From assembly GCA_977006965.1 (NCBI GenBank), contig OZ345357.1:2418001-2482000 (forward strand): a stretch of 64,000 nucleotides of DNA, given 5' to 3'. Origin of the DNA: Phymatolithon calcareum. Taxonomy: Eukaryota > Rhodophyta > Florideophyceae > Hapalidiales. The position numbers and the translations under genes were made by a program. Below, piece by piece: positions 10,701-21,027 of this stretch (position 1 is the stretch's first letter; each line of letters starts with the position of its first letter). Below the pieces are notes generated by a model. That model had not been told where the DNA came from, searched no databases, and was given only the letters and a program-made list of their open reading frames with translations.

Positions 10701-11078
10701 TTATTCCAAAAATTTTAATTTTTGGAAACGAAAGCTACTCCTATCAGGCTCGTCAAAAGCATCAAGCTCATGGATGTGTGCAACATGCGTAGCAAAACAG
10801 TTTCTGCCAGTTGAAGTGCCACATATGTAGATTGGGGCGCCAACAAGCCTATTACATGATGAGCATACGAGGGTTGTTTTCTTGAATTTCCCACCTCTGC
10901 AGTTGTTTTGCGCAACAAATGTAGCCATCATGACATCCGCTGTCATCCTTTTTTTCTTGGGAGTAAATTCACTTGCAACACTGCTCTCGAATGCAAATGC
11001 ACGTTCAGGGGGGACTGAACTTTGACAAGTAATGCGCGCGTCATAAGTTAAAGATGAGTTGCTCTCCCGGCGCTTCAC
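10701..11078 (-). pseudogene. Cys-rich C-terminal piece of the decayed transposase
   Basis: A 125-residue frame. Its second half has regularly spaced Cys and His: CRGGKFKK, TLVCSSCNRLVG, YICGTSTGRNC, then HVAHIHE. This resembles the zinc-binding tail at the C-terminus of piggyBac-like transposases. The first half is Ser/Lys-rich. It lies just inside the left terminal inverted repeat, where the end of a minus-strand transposase is expected. It could instead be a small independent zinc-finger protein. Confidence 0.45.
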
Positions 11079-11219
11079 AATATCTTCGCTGTGTCATGTG
11101 CTGCTGACACTCTGCATGGGCACCAGATAATAAGAGGCAGCTAACAACCACAAAATTTGTCAGATGAGTTTAATGACCCCTATGAACTATAGACGCACTT
11201 GTTGCATCTGCAAGTATGA

Positions 11220-11325
11220 CGTTTCGTGAGCTGCACAAAGGTAGGTAGCATCAGAGGAAGCCTTGCCCATATCTTCGGAAGTCTGTGGGGCTTTTAAATA
11301 AAACTTGAAAGGAAAAAAAACTTGT
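11220..11325 (+). mobile_element. LINE A 3' tail insertion
   Basis: About 106 bp matching the 3' terminus of LINE A (CAAAGGTAGGTAGCATCAG, then GAAGTCTGTGGGGCTTTT and AAATAAAACTTGAA), ending in an A-run. It is flanked by CAAGTATGA at 11211-11219 and 11326-11334. Matching ACTTGT outside that repeat suggests the original duplication was longer and one copy lost 8 bp. It interrupts the transposase frame next to the DSYLTS codons, so it is younger than the DNA transposon. Confidence 0.8.
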
Positions 11326-13244
11326 CAAGTATGAATCCGCACATATTGTGCGCCTTATGCCGGAATATGCAGCCACAAGTGCAATACCATGGACCATCTC
11401 GCCTTCAAAATCTTTTTGACGCAGTGCGCTTTCTGTGGTCACTAGTTTCATGACATCGGCAGAATCTTGACCGAGCGACCAGCGGTACTGCGAATACTAA
11501 ATATTGCATTTTTCACTTGGTTCCACGCTGAATGAAATCCACCGAAGGTATTCGGTGAACTGCGTGGCAGTTTTTGAAGAAGAAGGACCGGGGAGATACT
11601 TCTTCGGCCTGGTAAACTTCCAGAAAGCGTTCTCAGCGCCGAACTCGACACTTGCCATGAGGACGAGTATTAATCAGCTCTCTCACGGTAGTCTCTTTTC
11701 GTCCCTTTCTTTTCAGTTTAGTGGATGCTTAAGCAGCAATTTTTCGCGGATGAACTTGAGGAAACGTTGTCATGACGAAATCGCACTTCGTTGAAGTCCA
11801 GTACCACCATTTTCGGATAAGAAGTCTCCGTTTAGAGTGCAAAGTTTCCAGAACAGAGAGGAAACTCGTCCATCAATCCGGCGTAGAGGTTTTCGCTCGT
11901 ACCGTAGCACCCCATGAGCGCCAGTATTCGGCTCACAGTCGGGGATGATGAAATGAAGTTCCCAGTCCGCTGGTTGGTTCCAAGGGCCCTGCAAGACGTA
12001 GGCGAGAGAGCATGGAAGAGGGCTTCAGAGCTTCTGTTGATTTTATGGAGGTTTGTGTTGCCTTCTGTCGAAATTGTGTTTGATACTGAACAGAGAACTC
12101 GGCGTTTGGCGAAGAAGATTGGCGACCGCGAATGCTGTAAGCCGTCTTTCATCGTACAGAGTTTTGCCGGTTGGGACTCGATACAAGCATTCGAGAGGAA
12201 GGAGTATCTTCTTCAACCTTTCCTGCCTTGTCGTTAAAAATCCTGACAGTCTTAATCTTAGTCTTCTCCATCGGTTTCTGAACTAGAACCCCTTTCACGC
12301 GACGTGACGTGCTCGAGCGACCTTTGATTTCTTCTTCGAGTACCTTTTGAATGGTGCCGCTCACCTTTTTTTTAATTAGAAACCCTCCATAAAGTCGGCA
12401 GCACTCTTCGAGAATGGTCACCGATATTGCCTTGGTGTGTACGGCTGCACCGACCACTCGGCGCGGGTCTTATTCTCGCGACATGACAGATGTGCTTCTT
12501 CTGCGTGATCAGCATATTTTCATTCCTACCACCGAATGACGCGACTTTAAGGTAGTAGTTGGGGTACTGCTGACCAAGAACAAAATGCCGCCTTTCCGAA
12601 TCTGGCGCTAATAAACTGTTGCGCATTTTCTTTACCAGCTTTTTTGAGCTTTGAAATATGACTTCTTTACTTTAGCGAACTAGAACAGCTAAAGCACGGT
12701 CAAGACGCTTGTGCTCGACGTTAGCACGGAAACGCCCTCCTACGCCATCTGCTGAATTCGTAGGGGTAGTTTGTGGAACCGAGATTCCTTGATGTCCAAC
12801 TCTGGGCGCCCGAGGAACCTAGTCTCGGTCTCAGTGCGAATGGCGACTTAAGTGTTTACGCCGTTGCGAACGCTGCGCTAAATCCGGCAGCGGTTGAGTT
12901 TGTGCAAATACATGTGAAGGCATATTAAAAAAACCCTTGACCACTAAATGAGGAGAGAGAGGCTTGCTTCGGACATCCAGGTGCGCGTCGCAGCTGCGCT
13001 CTTATAGTCCGAAGTGGTGAGGATCGCTGGCACTGTCGGTTGGGCAAAGGCAACAGTGTCGGTCGCAGTGTCTGCGCATGCTGGCCAGCTGTCCTTCCTG
13101 GTGCGTACGTGAACAGCCCGGCACTGGTTCATCCGTCGGCTTTGTCTCGCTATCTCGTGGTCGTCATATTTCACTTATGAAAAGCATGCTCTTCAATGAA
13201 CTAAATCTACCCTCAATTAAGGGTGTTCGTCACATAGACACTAG

Positions 13245-14570
13245 CACTTGAGTCATTTGCATTCCGTCGCTCTTGAACATTCTGCAGTGCGATAGCCCCA
13301 GGAAGCCCGATCGCGATTCTCAGCATTTGCTATGCGCCGATAGAACAAATATTTGCAGCACTTCGAATCGTTTTTTTCATTGTATCGCCTCACACACGAG
13401 TAAGGATGAAACTTCTGGTGTGCACAATGCTGTCTCCAGAGATGTAAAAACAATTTGAAGTGCGGGCGACTTCATTTGTTTTCTATCCTTTTCCAACTGG
13501 GTTTCCAGATTTCTTTGTTCTCACTCTCGTTCTGAGGCACTCCTCCCTAGCCCTACTAGGGCGCGCGATAATGGACATCGCCGTACCAGCTCTGAGATAG
13601 CCTTAGCGTGGGTTTTATCGGAGGAGCAGAAGCGAATGCAGCTCACTGCCTTCTCAAGGAAGGAGAGGGCGTCAGAGTAGAGATCCTGAAAGAAATTTTT
13701 CTGCTTACGGTGACATCGATCTCACCACCACGTCCGAATAAAATTGCGCTCCAGATGGGAGCCTCGAAAATTATTCTGGGTCCAAACATCTATCATTCTT
13801 TGCGCGGTGTTGGCGGCAGAAGTGTTAGACCATTCGCCACTTGGAATGAAGTTGCGGAAGACGAGAGGGACCCGTAATCGGATTCACCTGCCATCTTGTA
13901 GGGGGATCTTAGTTCTTTGGGATTGCCATGAAGTAAAAGAGCGGAGAGCACGGCAGGAAGCGGAGCTTGAATACGAATGCTTGCGATATTCAGCGACGGC
14001 GGTAAGACGGGTCTGAAATACGTTTCCGCTGATTGATCGATGACGCAGAAACGCGCTTAACGGACGAAGTAAGGCGCATTTCCGGCGCAAATGTGAGCGG
14101 CAAACCTCACCACTATCACCGGGTTGGAAACAGGCCTTGTCTGGGTGCTCTAAACTTTATCGACAATCCGTTATCGAAGGTCTCAAGCATGTCAAAGCGA
14201 GCCAGATATTGGAAACGTTCAAATTAAGATTTCTGACGATGGAAGGACACAGTCTAGAGACCCACACAAAAAGGTAGATTGTAATAGCGATGCAGGTTTG
14301 GAGACTGCCTGCCTTTGACAGACTTGAATAAGATCTGCAGTTTTATTGGAAGCATAAAATCGTAATTTTGGCGACTTAGCTTTCACGGCGTGCAACAGTC
14401 TAGCTCCCCAGAGACGACGAGCTGTGTCGCGCTTCTCCTTACTAGAGTTTCCGGACACCGTCCTGTAACTCTTAGGAACCTCCTCCCGGACAAGCCGCTT
14501 GTCAGAGAACTGGATTGTCGTAGTTGTACCCGTGTGATAGCTTGACTAATAATACAAAAAACTATGAAGG
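13245..14570. other. Intergenic, no supported gene
   Basis: Short overlapping ORFs only, none with motifs. A GGGTGGGTGGGTGG tract lies at about 14570-14582. Confidence 0.4.
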
Positions 14571-16226
14571 GTGGGTGGGTGGTCAACAAAAAAACGCGGG
14601 CTGCCAACTCGAAAAGCTCTCCTGTCAACCTTCCGCCGAGAAATCAGATGTTGCCGAGTCCTTGTGGGAAACGGACAGCAGGTGTACCAAAGAGCTCCTT
14701 ACGCTATTCGCTGCTTTACGCGCGGTTCACGTCTCGGTTCTGGCACGTTCCGAAGTGCGTGCCTCCGTGTGAACGCGTCTGCAAGCTGCGATGCGTGTGC
14801 TGGCGATCAAGGTTTCTTCGGCGTCCGGCTTGATATAGGGATTTCGGTCGGCGAGGTTCGGACTCTGAAGCAGTTGCTGGCGACTGTGCGCGCCGCTGAG
14901 ACTGTCGCGCAAGCTTCGACCCTGCGTCGCGTGGCTCCGCGTTTTCAACCGCCGCCGGGTGTGCGCGCCCGTGAATCTGACGCACAGAATCTCGGCCTCT
15001 TGCGGCGTAGCGCCGCGTGGCGCAACCCGGTGAGAGGGTCGCATGGAAAGCATCTGGAATACGTCCTTGGCCCGGTCGTCACGCGCTTAAGGGTTCTTCC
15101 AGGCGGTCAACGGTTGTGGCGCCCAGGCGCTGTCAGGCGACTTAGGTTGACACGGGAGCGTCTTAGCGCGTGTCCGCTTCTCGAATGCCGCTTGCTGCGG
15201 CTCGAGACTGTGTCGAGCGACTTGGCTCAGCACGGGAATCCTTCGCGTGGCGCTGCTTCTCGACTGCCACTGGTTGCGACTCCAAGACAGTCTTTAGCGA
15301 TGTCGATCAACGCCCGGATGTCATCGCGCGTGGTCGCTATCCGGCTGCCACTGGATATGCCGCCGCGACATGGCAAAGGATATCGATCCATGCGGGTCAT
15401 CGGCGGTAGTTGTCTCGCAGAGGCGTGTATGCCATCATTGATGGTCTGCACGCAGCGTATGATCTCAAGAGGTAGGTGATGGCAGGATTGATGTTGGCAG
15501 ATCTGATATCACCGTACCGTCTCTGGCCTTGCTGTTCCGACAAAAGGTGTTCTTCGAAAAGGGTATTAGATGCGCGAGAGACACATGCCCACATGCCCAA
15601 CAGATCACCTACTACGGGCATTACGACTATCGCGATCCGAGCTGTGTGGAGTACAGTCGCGAGGGAAAGAAGCGTTTCCGCATTCAGCCAGCAACGAGAC
15701 AGCGGGCGCGACAGAGAGTATATGGCGCGCATACGTTCTCTTCGAAAACTATGTGGACTCATCGACGGACCACTTTGTCGGGCTTGAGCCTGTTGCTGTC
15801 ATGCTAGCACAAGTTCGGGCGGCGGTGGATCATGACGCTTATATCGCAGTTGCGCATCGGGCAGTGAAGCATGCACAGCACTTCCTCACACGCTCCGATC
15901 AGTGCCTATGCTGCTTGCGTGCGCAGGGCTGTACTGTGACGCTTCGCGCAATGGACAGATGGGCGGCAGCTGATGAATTGGCGGCGAAAGAGGAGACTAA
16001 CAAGAACAAGGAACTCAAGGCTGTGATGTGTGTGGACTGGACTTTGAAGAATGCATATTCGATAACAAGAATTGGAGAGTCCTTCTTCCTGTTGGGATCG
16101 ACTGAGGGATGTGTTATTTTCTTTTCGGGATATTGTATCGCCAAGGCAGACAAAAAATGTCCCGTTAGGACGGGCGGCTTTTCGAAAACGGAGCCTGATT
16201 ATGTCGCATATTCGATCGCATCCTAA
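14571..16226 (+). other. GC-rich region with long doubtful ORFs
   Basis: Two plus-strand frames are open, 14571-15479 (302 codons) and 15570-16226 (218 codons), and several minus-strand frames overlap them. The first is Arg/Leu-rich without domains and runs through an 80-bp tandem repeat whose period is not a multiple of three, so its openness is probably compositional. The second has a more protein-like middle (about 15780-15990: acidic and Ala-rich with Cys pairs) but nothing recognisable. I cannot say which, if any, is a gene. Confidence 0.3.
15062..15377. repeat. Degenerate tandem repeat, period 80 bp
   Basis: Three successive units start with CGA at 15138, 15218 and 15298, exactly 80 bp apart. 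They share CGACTT/CGATGT starts, CACGGGA-like and GCGTGG-like blocks, and a CTGCCACTGG block. A more diverged unit appears to precede them at about 15062. The units differ at many positions, so the array is old. Confidence 0.6.
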
Positions 16227-16445
16227 CGTGTTCAGTTTTTTAACGTTGCATAGTTTTGAAGAGCGAGGGAGATTGGATTTGCGGCTTGAAAAGAAAAGAG
16301 CTCAATTTTTAATTCGTATCTGTCCCATAGCCGTATTACAGCTTAGGCGAAATAACCTAGAAGAACGTAACGCAAGTCTCAGAAACCATCTTTACAACGG
16401 GAGCTCTTGTTTTAATTCCAATCATTCCGTTCCATTCTCGATCCG

Positions 16446-18011
16446 CTATAGTATAAGCGAGATTTCGTCTCTGGCACATGACTCACTGAGTGCGCCCGGT
16501 TGTGCGAACTTGACGTGCAGCTCATTACACTGTCGCTCTAGTACTGCGACCGCCTCAACGCGATCCCCAGACAACACATTATTCAGTCCGAACAACTGAG
16601 AGAGAGCACTATGGAATGCCCACTCTTCAGATTCCAGAGCTTTCCCTTTTCTGAAAATCCTGCCGTGTCGCTCCGGAGTTGTGACCGCTGCCATGATAAG
16701 AACAAGTGCAAGCAAAGTCACCAAAACAAGTGAAGCAATAATTCCGATCCTGTTAAGAGTAAGCATCGTCCCCTTACATGTCTGAACAAATCCTCGTCCC
16801 TCTGGTTGAGCAGTAAAGGATGCGGTAAGTATTCTTGCTAATTGTGAGGCAGTTCGTTCATTGTTGAATAAATTCCATGACAGCAACCTGTACTGGTAGA
16901 TGAGATGAAAAATAGAAACAGCAGTAAATTCCACAGAACGTTTGTGTGCAGTTGACTTGGATTGAAATACCAATGGAGTCCATTGAGTAGGAGGTGGTCT
17001 GCGGAGCATATCGTCAAAGTAGATCCCCGGGTAACCCGACAGGTTGGAGGCAAAGTGCGGACGTACACTGTGAATGTATGACAGTGACTTGTTCGATTGC
17101 GCGACAATTACTATTTCGTTGTATGACTGATTTGCAACCATGTATGTATGTTCTTGAATGCAACCAACACTCATTCTTGTCGTGTCCTCGTAGAAATAGA
17201 AACTTAAATGAAGTAGAGCGGATCCGTTGAAGCGTAACAATTTCCAGGGAATGTAACTTGGCATTGCAAAATCGTCGCGTACATCTTGTAACAAGCGAAG
17301 GTTAGAGTCAGTACTAGAGAGTTGATCATCGACAACCGTTGTCCACGGCATAATTCTTGCAGACGGCACTGATGTTCCGTTAAACCTCGAAACGCAATTT
17401 TCATCATTCCATTCTGCACATCCGCATAACATATCTTGCCTTCGCAGATATGAATTTGTGTACTGAATGAGAAACGTAGTGCGGTTGCCTTTCTCCCTTA
17501 GTGTTTCTGATAGTTTTGTGCACGGAACTGACGACGGTAAGAATCCAAGTTCAAGTCTCGGCTCCCCGAACTTGAATTGCTCTTGTTCGCAACGTTTAGC
17601 ATCTCCCGTGCCGTACTCGAGAGCAAATCCGGCCGCTAGAATAAGAGCGGGCATAGAACGTGCGAGAAGACGACTCGCCATTAGATGCAGCTTTTGCCTG
17701 GTCGACATCTCCAGACGGCCTTCTCGAGTATCTCTTCCGCTCCCACGTTGCAATCCTTTCTCTGAGAAATTTGTCCAAAGTTCCTGAATGCTATCTCGAA
17801 TATTGTGGTATATATTCTTCACGGTTCCTCGGGCACTACTGTCGGTAATCGCCTGGATTCGTACAGGAACTCCTCGGACAAGGTAGAAGACATTGACGGA
17901 TCGCTTCAGCTTGCACCTTGCCCACACCATGAGGTGGTCGATGAAAAAGTAGAGGATGATGAACTTGACGGCGTTGAAAGGGCCCGGCGCGAGGTGAGTG
18001 AGAAGCTCCAT
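16446..18011 (-). CDS. Uncharacterised multi-pass/two-end membrane protein
   Basis: A 521-residue single-exon frame. I place the start at the ATG at 18011, because the longer frame only begins with TTG. A hydrophobic segment near residues 13-30 (FNAVKFIILYFFIDHLMVW) is followed by a basic stretch, a second hydrophobic segment near 120-135 (MPALILAAGFALEYG), a long loop (about 140-430) with several Cys and N-x-S/T sequons, and a strong C-terminal helix (IIASLVLVTLLALVLIMAAV) before a charged tail of about 80 residues. The sequons and Cys suggest the large loop is extracytosolic. No domain is recognised. The layout suggests a lineage-specific cell-surface or endomembrane protein; function unknown. 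Confidence 0.7.
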   Translation of the reverse strand: MELLTHLAPGPFNAVKFIILYFFIDHLMVWARCKLKRSVNVFYLVRGVPVRIQAITDSSARGTVKNIYHNIRDSIQELWTNFSEKGLQRGSGRDTREGRLEMSTRQKLHLMASRLLARSMPALILAAGFALEYGTGDAKRCEQEQFKFGEPRLELGFLPSSVPCTKLSETLREKGNRTTFLIQYTNSYLRRQDMLCGCAEWNDENCVSRFNGTSVPSARIMPWTTVVDDQLSSTDSNLRLLQDVRDDFAMPSYIPWKLLRFNGSALLHLSFYFYEDTTRMSVGCIQEHTYMVANQSYNEIVIVAQSNKSLSYIHSVRPHFASNLSGYPGIYFDDMLRRPPPTQWTPLVFQSKSTAHKRSVEFTAVSIFHLIYQYRLLSWNLFNNERTASQLARILTASFTAQPEGRGFVQTCKGTMLTLNRIGIIASLVLVTLLALVLIMAAVTTPERHGRIFRKGKALESEEWAFHSALSQLFGLNNVLSGDRVEAVAVLERQCNELHVKFAQPGALSESCARDEISLIL

Positions 18012-18169
18012 CTTTGTTGCAGAGAAAGTTTTGAGTACTGTTTCCAAGTGGAATGATGCGCCTGCTCCTTTCCGCCTTTGCTCACTTACTCCAATATCTC
18101 GGGGGCTCTATTATATTCTTAAAATTATAGGAAGGGTACAGCAGTGTACGGGTATGTAAAGTTTAGACG

Positions 18170-19109
18170 TGTACAGTGCAAACGTTTCTCGGGCACATCC
18201 TTAGGATGGGCGAAAGTCGCTTGGTTCGTCAGATGCTACTTAACTGCGTCCGACCAGGGATCGGAACAATGCCATTGCAAGCGATTGGAGAAAAAGATAC
18301 AATACCCAATGCGGAGGGCGTCTCACACGGCGATGCAATGCGAATTGCAATACTGGTAGTCGTAGAAATCCTAATTGCAATGATTTCGGGCGATGAATAT
18401 CGTTTAATGGTCATGTAAAGCATAAAACACTACAACAGAAACGGCCACACATTCACGGCACTATAAAGCCCAACTACAAGACACAAAGCACTCCCATTAG
18501 AATATAATGTATTACGCTGCGAGGTTGCTAAGGAGAAGCCAGCATGGTGCAACCTGAGGGTTTCCCTTGCATCTGATGTAATCGCATAAGTACCACACTA
18601 GGGTATAAGCGCACAGAGAACATGAAGCGTTTTGCTGCCAGGTTGCAAATGAGCAGCCTGCAAGGTACAATATGATAAGGGTTTGCCTTACATATGCTGT
18701 TATCACGTGGAATCGACAGTGACGTTGTAAGAAAATTGCCAGCACAGTGTAATCAATGAAAGTATGCCTTACATGTACTGTTGCCGGGATGTCGACGATT
18801 CGTGGTCAGCTGGCGCACGACTGGTACGTAGTTAGGGTACCTAAATTAGTGTAGCCACTTCAGCAATCGGTATTGAAATCACCAAAGATGGCGCAATGCA
18901 ACTTGCAATGCTGCAGAATGACCCAATCTTCGATTTCTATTGAGGATTGCAATTCATTGCAATGTCAATCCATTTTAACCGACCCCTGCGTCCGACCAAC
19001 CCCAGAGTCAATCTTTGGCGACGTCCCGGACCTCGACGTGCAAGCAGCAGTCAAACTCGCAGCAAATAGATTAGCATGGAAGAAGCTTAGGCCCTCAAAG
19101 TGTTGCTAG
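18170..19109 (+). mobile_element. LINE C fragment, split by a hAT insertion
   Basis: The left part (to 18254) encodes FLGHILRMGESRLVRQMLLN and the right part (18989-19109) encodes a terminus beginning CVRPTPESIFGDVPDL and ending before the TAG at 19107. Joined across the insertion they align with the LINE C tail at 3860-4334. The interruption is an 18255-18988 element with an 8-bp duplication. No (ATC)n tail follows, so this copy is older or a subfamily member. Confidence 0.75.
18255..18988. mobile_element. Non-autonomous hAT element
   Basis: A 734-bp element bounded by the 8-bp duplication CGTCCGAC (18247-18254 and 18989-18996). The left end CAGGGATCGG and the right end (reverse complement CAGGGGTCGG) match the right end of the autonomous hAT at 25123-27503 (CAGGGATAGTACCAAT). 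Both subterminal regions are rich in ATTGCAA/TTGCAAT, as in the autonomous copy. It has no transposase frame. The middle (about 18520-18790) contains three degenerate repeats around GGTTGC...CCAGCA...CTTACAT. It was presumably mobilised by the relative 6 kb away or its kin. Confidence 0.85.
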
Positions 19110-19229
19110 CCCCACAAGGGGAATACGCAAAATGAAAGTCCGTTGTGATCCGTTGACGACGTCTAACAGTTATCCTTCGGCGCTATTAACTCTGAAGAAC
19201 GAGGAAGATGCCAGAAATCCTCATGCTCT

Positions 19230-19400
19230 GCTCAATGAAGAATATGCAGGTCGATCTACGGTGAGCTTGTGGACGATTTACGTCAATGTCCCCATCTACC
19301 ATGGGAGAGAGATTTCGAAACCGTGTTCAAGAGCACATGGCAACGCTTGAAGCCTTGTCCGTATGTTTGTACCTTGCAAGACATTAAGAATTCTGTAAAC
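19230..19400 (+). mobile_element. LINE A-related C-terminal fragment
   Basis: One frame reads ACGRFTSMSPSTMGERF then RNRVQEHMATLEA. This aligns with the C-terminus of the LINE A protein (ACGRFPQVSTTSMTEEF, then TRAREHMETLER) encoded on the opposite strand just downstream. It is diverged and has no poly(A) tail, so it is an old relic. Confidence 0.6.
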
Positions 19401-19421
19401 ACAGGGCCCGCACTATTTACT

Positions 19422-21011
19422 TTTTTTCATTTCAAGTTTATTTAAAAGCCCCACAGACTTCCGAAGATATGGGCAAGGCTTCCTCTGATGCTACCTACCT
19501 TTGTGCAGCTCACGAAATGTCCACCAGTATGGCGGACGGGAAAACTCAGGACTCAAAGTAGTCCTATCTCAGTCCTCTACGGGATTGTTGGTGCTTGGAT
19601 TTGACCGCTTTTTGCCTTGCATTCTGCGGATTAATACAGGCCTTCTTCGTTCTCCATGCGTTCTATGAATGTCTTACTAAATAGTAAGAGCTCATCTAGC
19701 GCCTTTTCTGATTCCAGTCGTTTTCTCCTTCGAGTTCGTATCCTGCTAGCCTGCGTTCAAGGGTCTCCATATGCTCTCTGGCTCTGGTGCCGAATTCTTC
19801 AGTCATACTTGTTGTTGACACCTGTGGGAATCTGCCACAGGCATACTGCAGCGCGAGTTGTCTGCGCTTCACCTTGGGGAACTTGAGGATTGCTGGCAAT
19901 TCTCTTGTCTTGTCGTATGGTATCTTTCTTTTCCGCTTCGATTCTAGGCGGACTCCTTCCATTTCCAGAAATTTAGATCGAAGTGTTTGCGAAGAATGGT
20001 TTGTTTGGATATGCTTTACAGCTTCACCAAACGGCTCTCTGGTCTCCATCGCGGTGATATCTTTCCTCGTGTACTGCCATTCATGGTTGTTTCTTCTTTC
20101 GGGCACTTCATTTGGATACATACGTTCTTTCGACTTGTTCCTTCTCAGCATTTTGAAGGCCAAGATTTCTCGTCGATGTGCGGCCGCCTGGATCCGGCAC
20201 AGGAAACGGAGCCTATCCGTCCATCCTCGAGCCAGTGGCCCGAATACTTGATTGAAGAATGTTGCTTCTACTTCCTTGACGGCATTTTGTACGTCTTCTG
20301 TCCAGGGCGTTAAGTGCATTGCGTACTCCCAGCGTGGCTGTACTAGTGCCTTGTATATCTGAATACACTTCTGTATACTTAGCCCTTTCTTGAACACTCC
20401 CAGTGTACGCAACTCGTACACGGCCGTACTTGCTTTCTTTAGTCGTTGCATCATTAACGTATCTGTGACTCCTCCGGGGTCTAGGGATACTCCAAGGTAC
20501 GTGACCTCCGGAACTTGTGCTAGTACCTTGTTCGCTAGCTTGAATGTCTTGCCCAATGTTTCCTCTGATTCGAGGACTTCGCTTTTCCCTTGTTTGGTGT
20601 TCCAAGTCATCTCTCGCTCTTGTGCCCATTGGGTAGCTATATCCAATCGTCCTTGCAGTGCAGCGGGTGATTTCGAAGAGAGAAGAACATCGTCTGCGAA
20701 GAGGATAGCCGGTACTTCAGCCCGGGTTTTTGATGCCCGGCTCATTCGCTCTGCGAATTCATCCATGAAGATGTTGTAGAGGTTTGGACTGAGAGGGGAC
20801 CCTTGTGGGACCCCTCTGTCCACTAGAAACCAGTTCCTGTTCGCATCACCAATTGTTGCTATCCAGGATGGTGTCAAGAACGCCTCGGCCATTGCGCAGA
20901 TCTCATTGGGCAGTACTTGTCTCATTCTGTTCACCAAGTGTACTCTCGGTACTGTGTTGTAGGCAGCCTTAAGGTCCAGTACTGCTACACATTTCTGATC
21001 CTCTTTTAATA
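19422..21011 (-). mobile_element. 5'-truncated non-LTR retrotransposon (LINE A) with target-site duplication
   Basis: A 1.6-kb insertion bounded by 16-bp perfect duplications GCCCGCACTATTTACT at 19406-19421 and 21012-21027. It reads on the minus strand and ends with the LINE A 3' terminus (GTGGGGCTTTTAAATAAACTTGAA) and a short A-run. It carries the reverse transcriptase frame at 19696-21011. Perfect duplications and an open frame make it the youngest LINE in the window. Confidence 0.9.
19696..21011 (-). pseudogene. LINE A reverse transcriptase, C-terminal part
   Basis: An open frame of about 438 residues truncated at its 5' end by the insertion itself. It starts just before motif A (VLDLKAAYNTVPRVHL) and includes the motif around GVPQGSPLSPNLYN and the catalytic FADD box (AILFADDVLLSSKSP). 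A thumb/connection region and a tail without a clear zinc knuckle follow. Family knowledge: non-LTR reverse transcriptases copy their RNA at a nicked genomic target. The N-terminal fingers and any endonuclease domain are missing, so this copy cannot act alone, but no internal stop is present. Fragments of the same protein are found at 24852-25121, 19230-19400 and 49742-50559. Confidence 0.9.
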
Positions 21012-21027
21012 GCCCGCACTATTTACT

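Larger units (their letters stand above)
10624..13244 (-). mobile_element. Decayed DNA transposon with terminal inverted repeats (piggyBac-like remnant)
   Basis: The ends carry a 17-bp inverted repeat, CTAGTNTCTATGTGACG (10624-10640; inverted at 13228-13244, one mismatch), followed on each side by short CCCTCA/TTGAGGG motifs. Minus-strand fragments keep coding character. ICADSYLTS (about 11327-11350) resembles the D-x-Y-F-T-S motif of piggyBac-type DDE transposases (DDE_Tnp_1_7), and a Cys-rich tail is encoded at 10701-11078. Frames are broken by stops and by a LINE tail inserted at 11220-11325. The palindromic CTAG at both outer ends could be a 4-bp target duplication; piggyBac normally duplicates TTAA, so the superfamily is uncertain. 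Confidence 0.55.

Noticed and set aside
15397-15762. Minus-strand frame with a VVMPVVGDLLGMW string resembling DUF4112
   Set aside because: Only one short motif fits, no second conserved block was found upstream, and plus-strand frames overlap.
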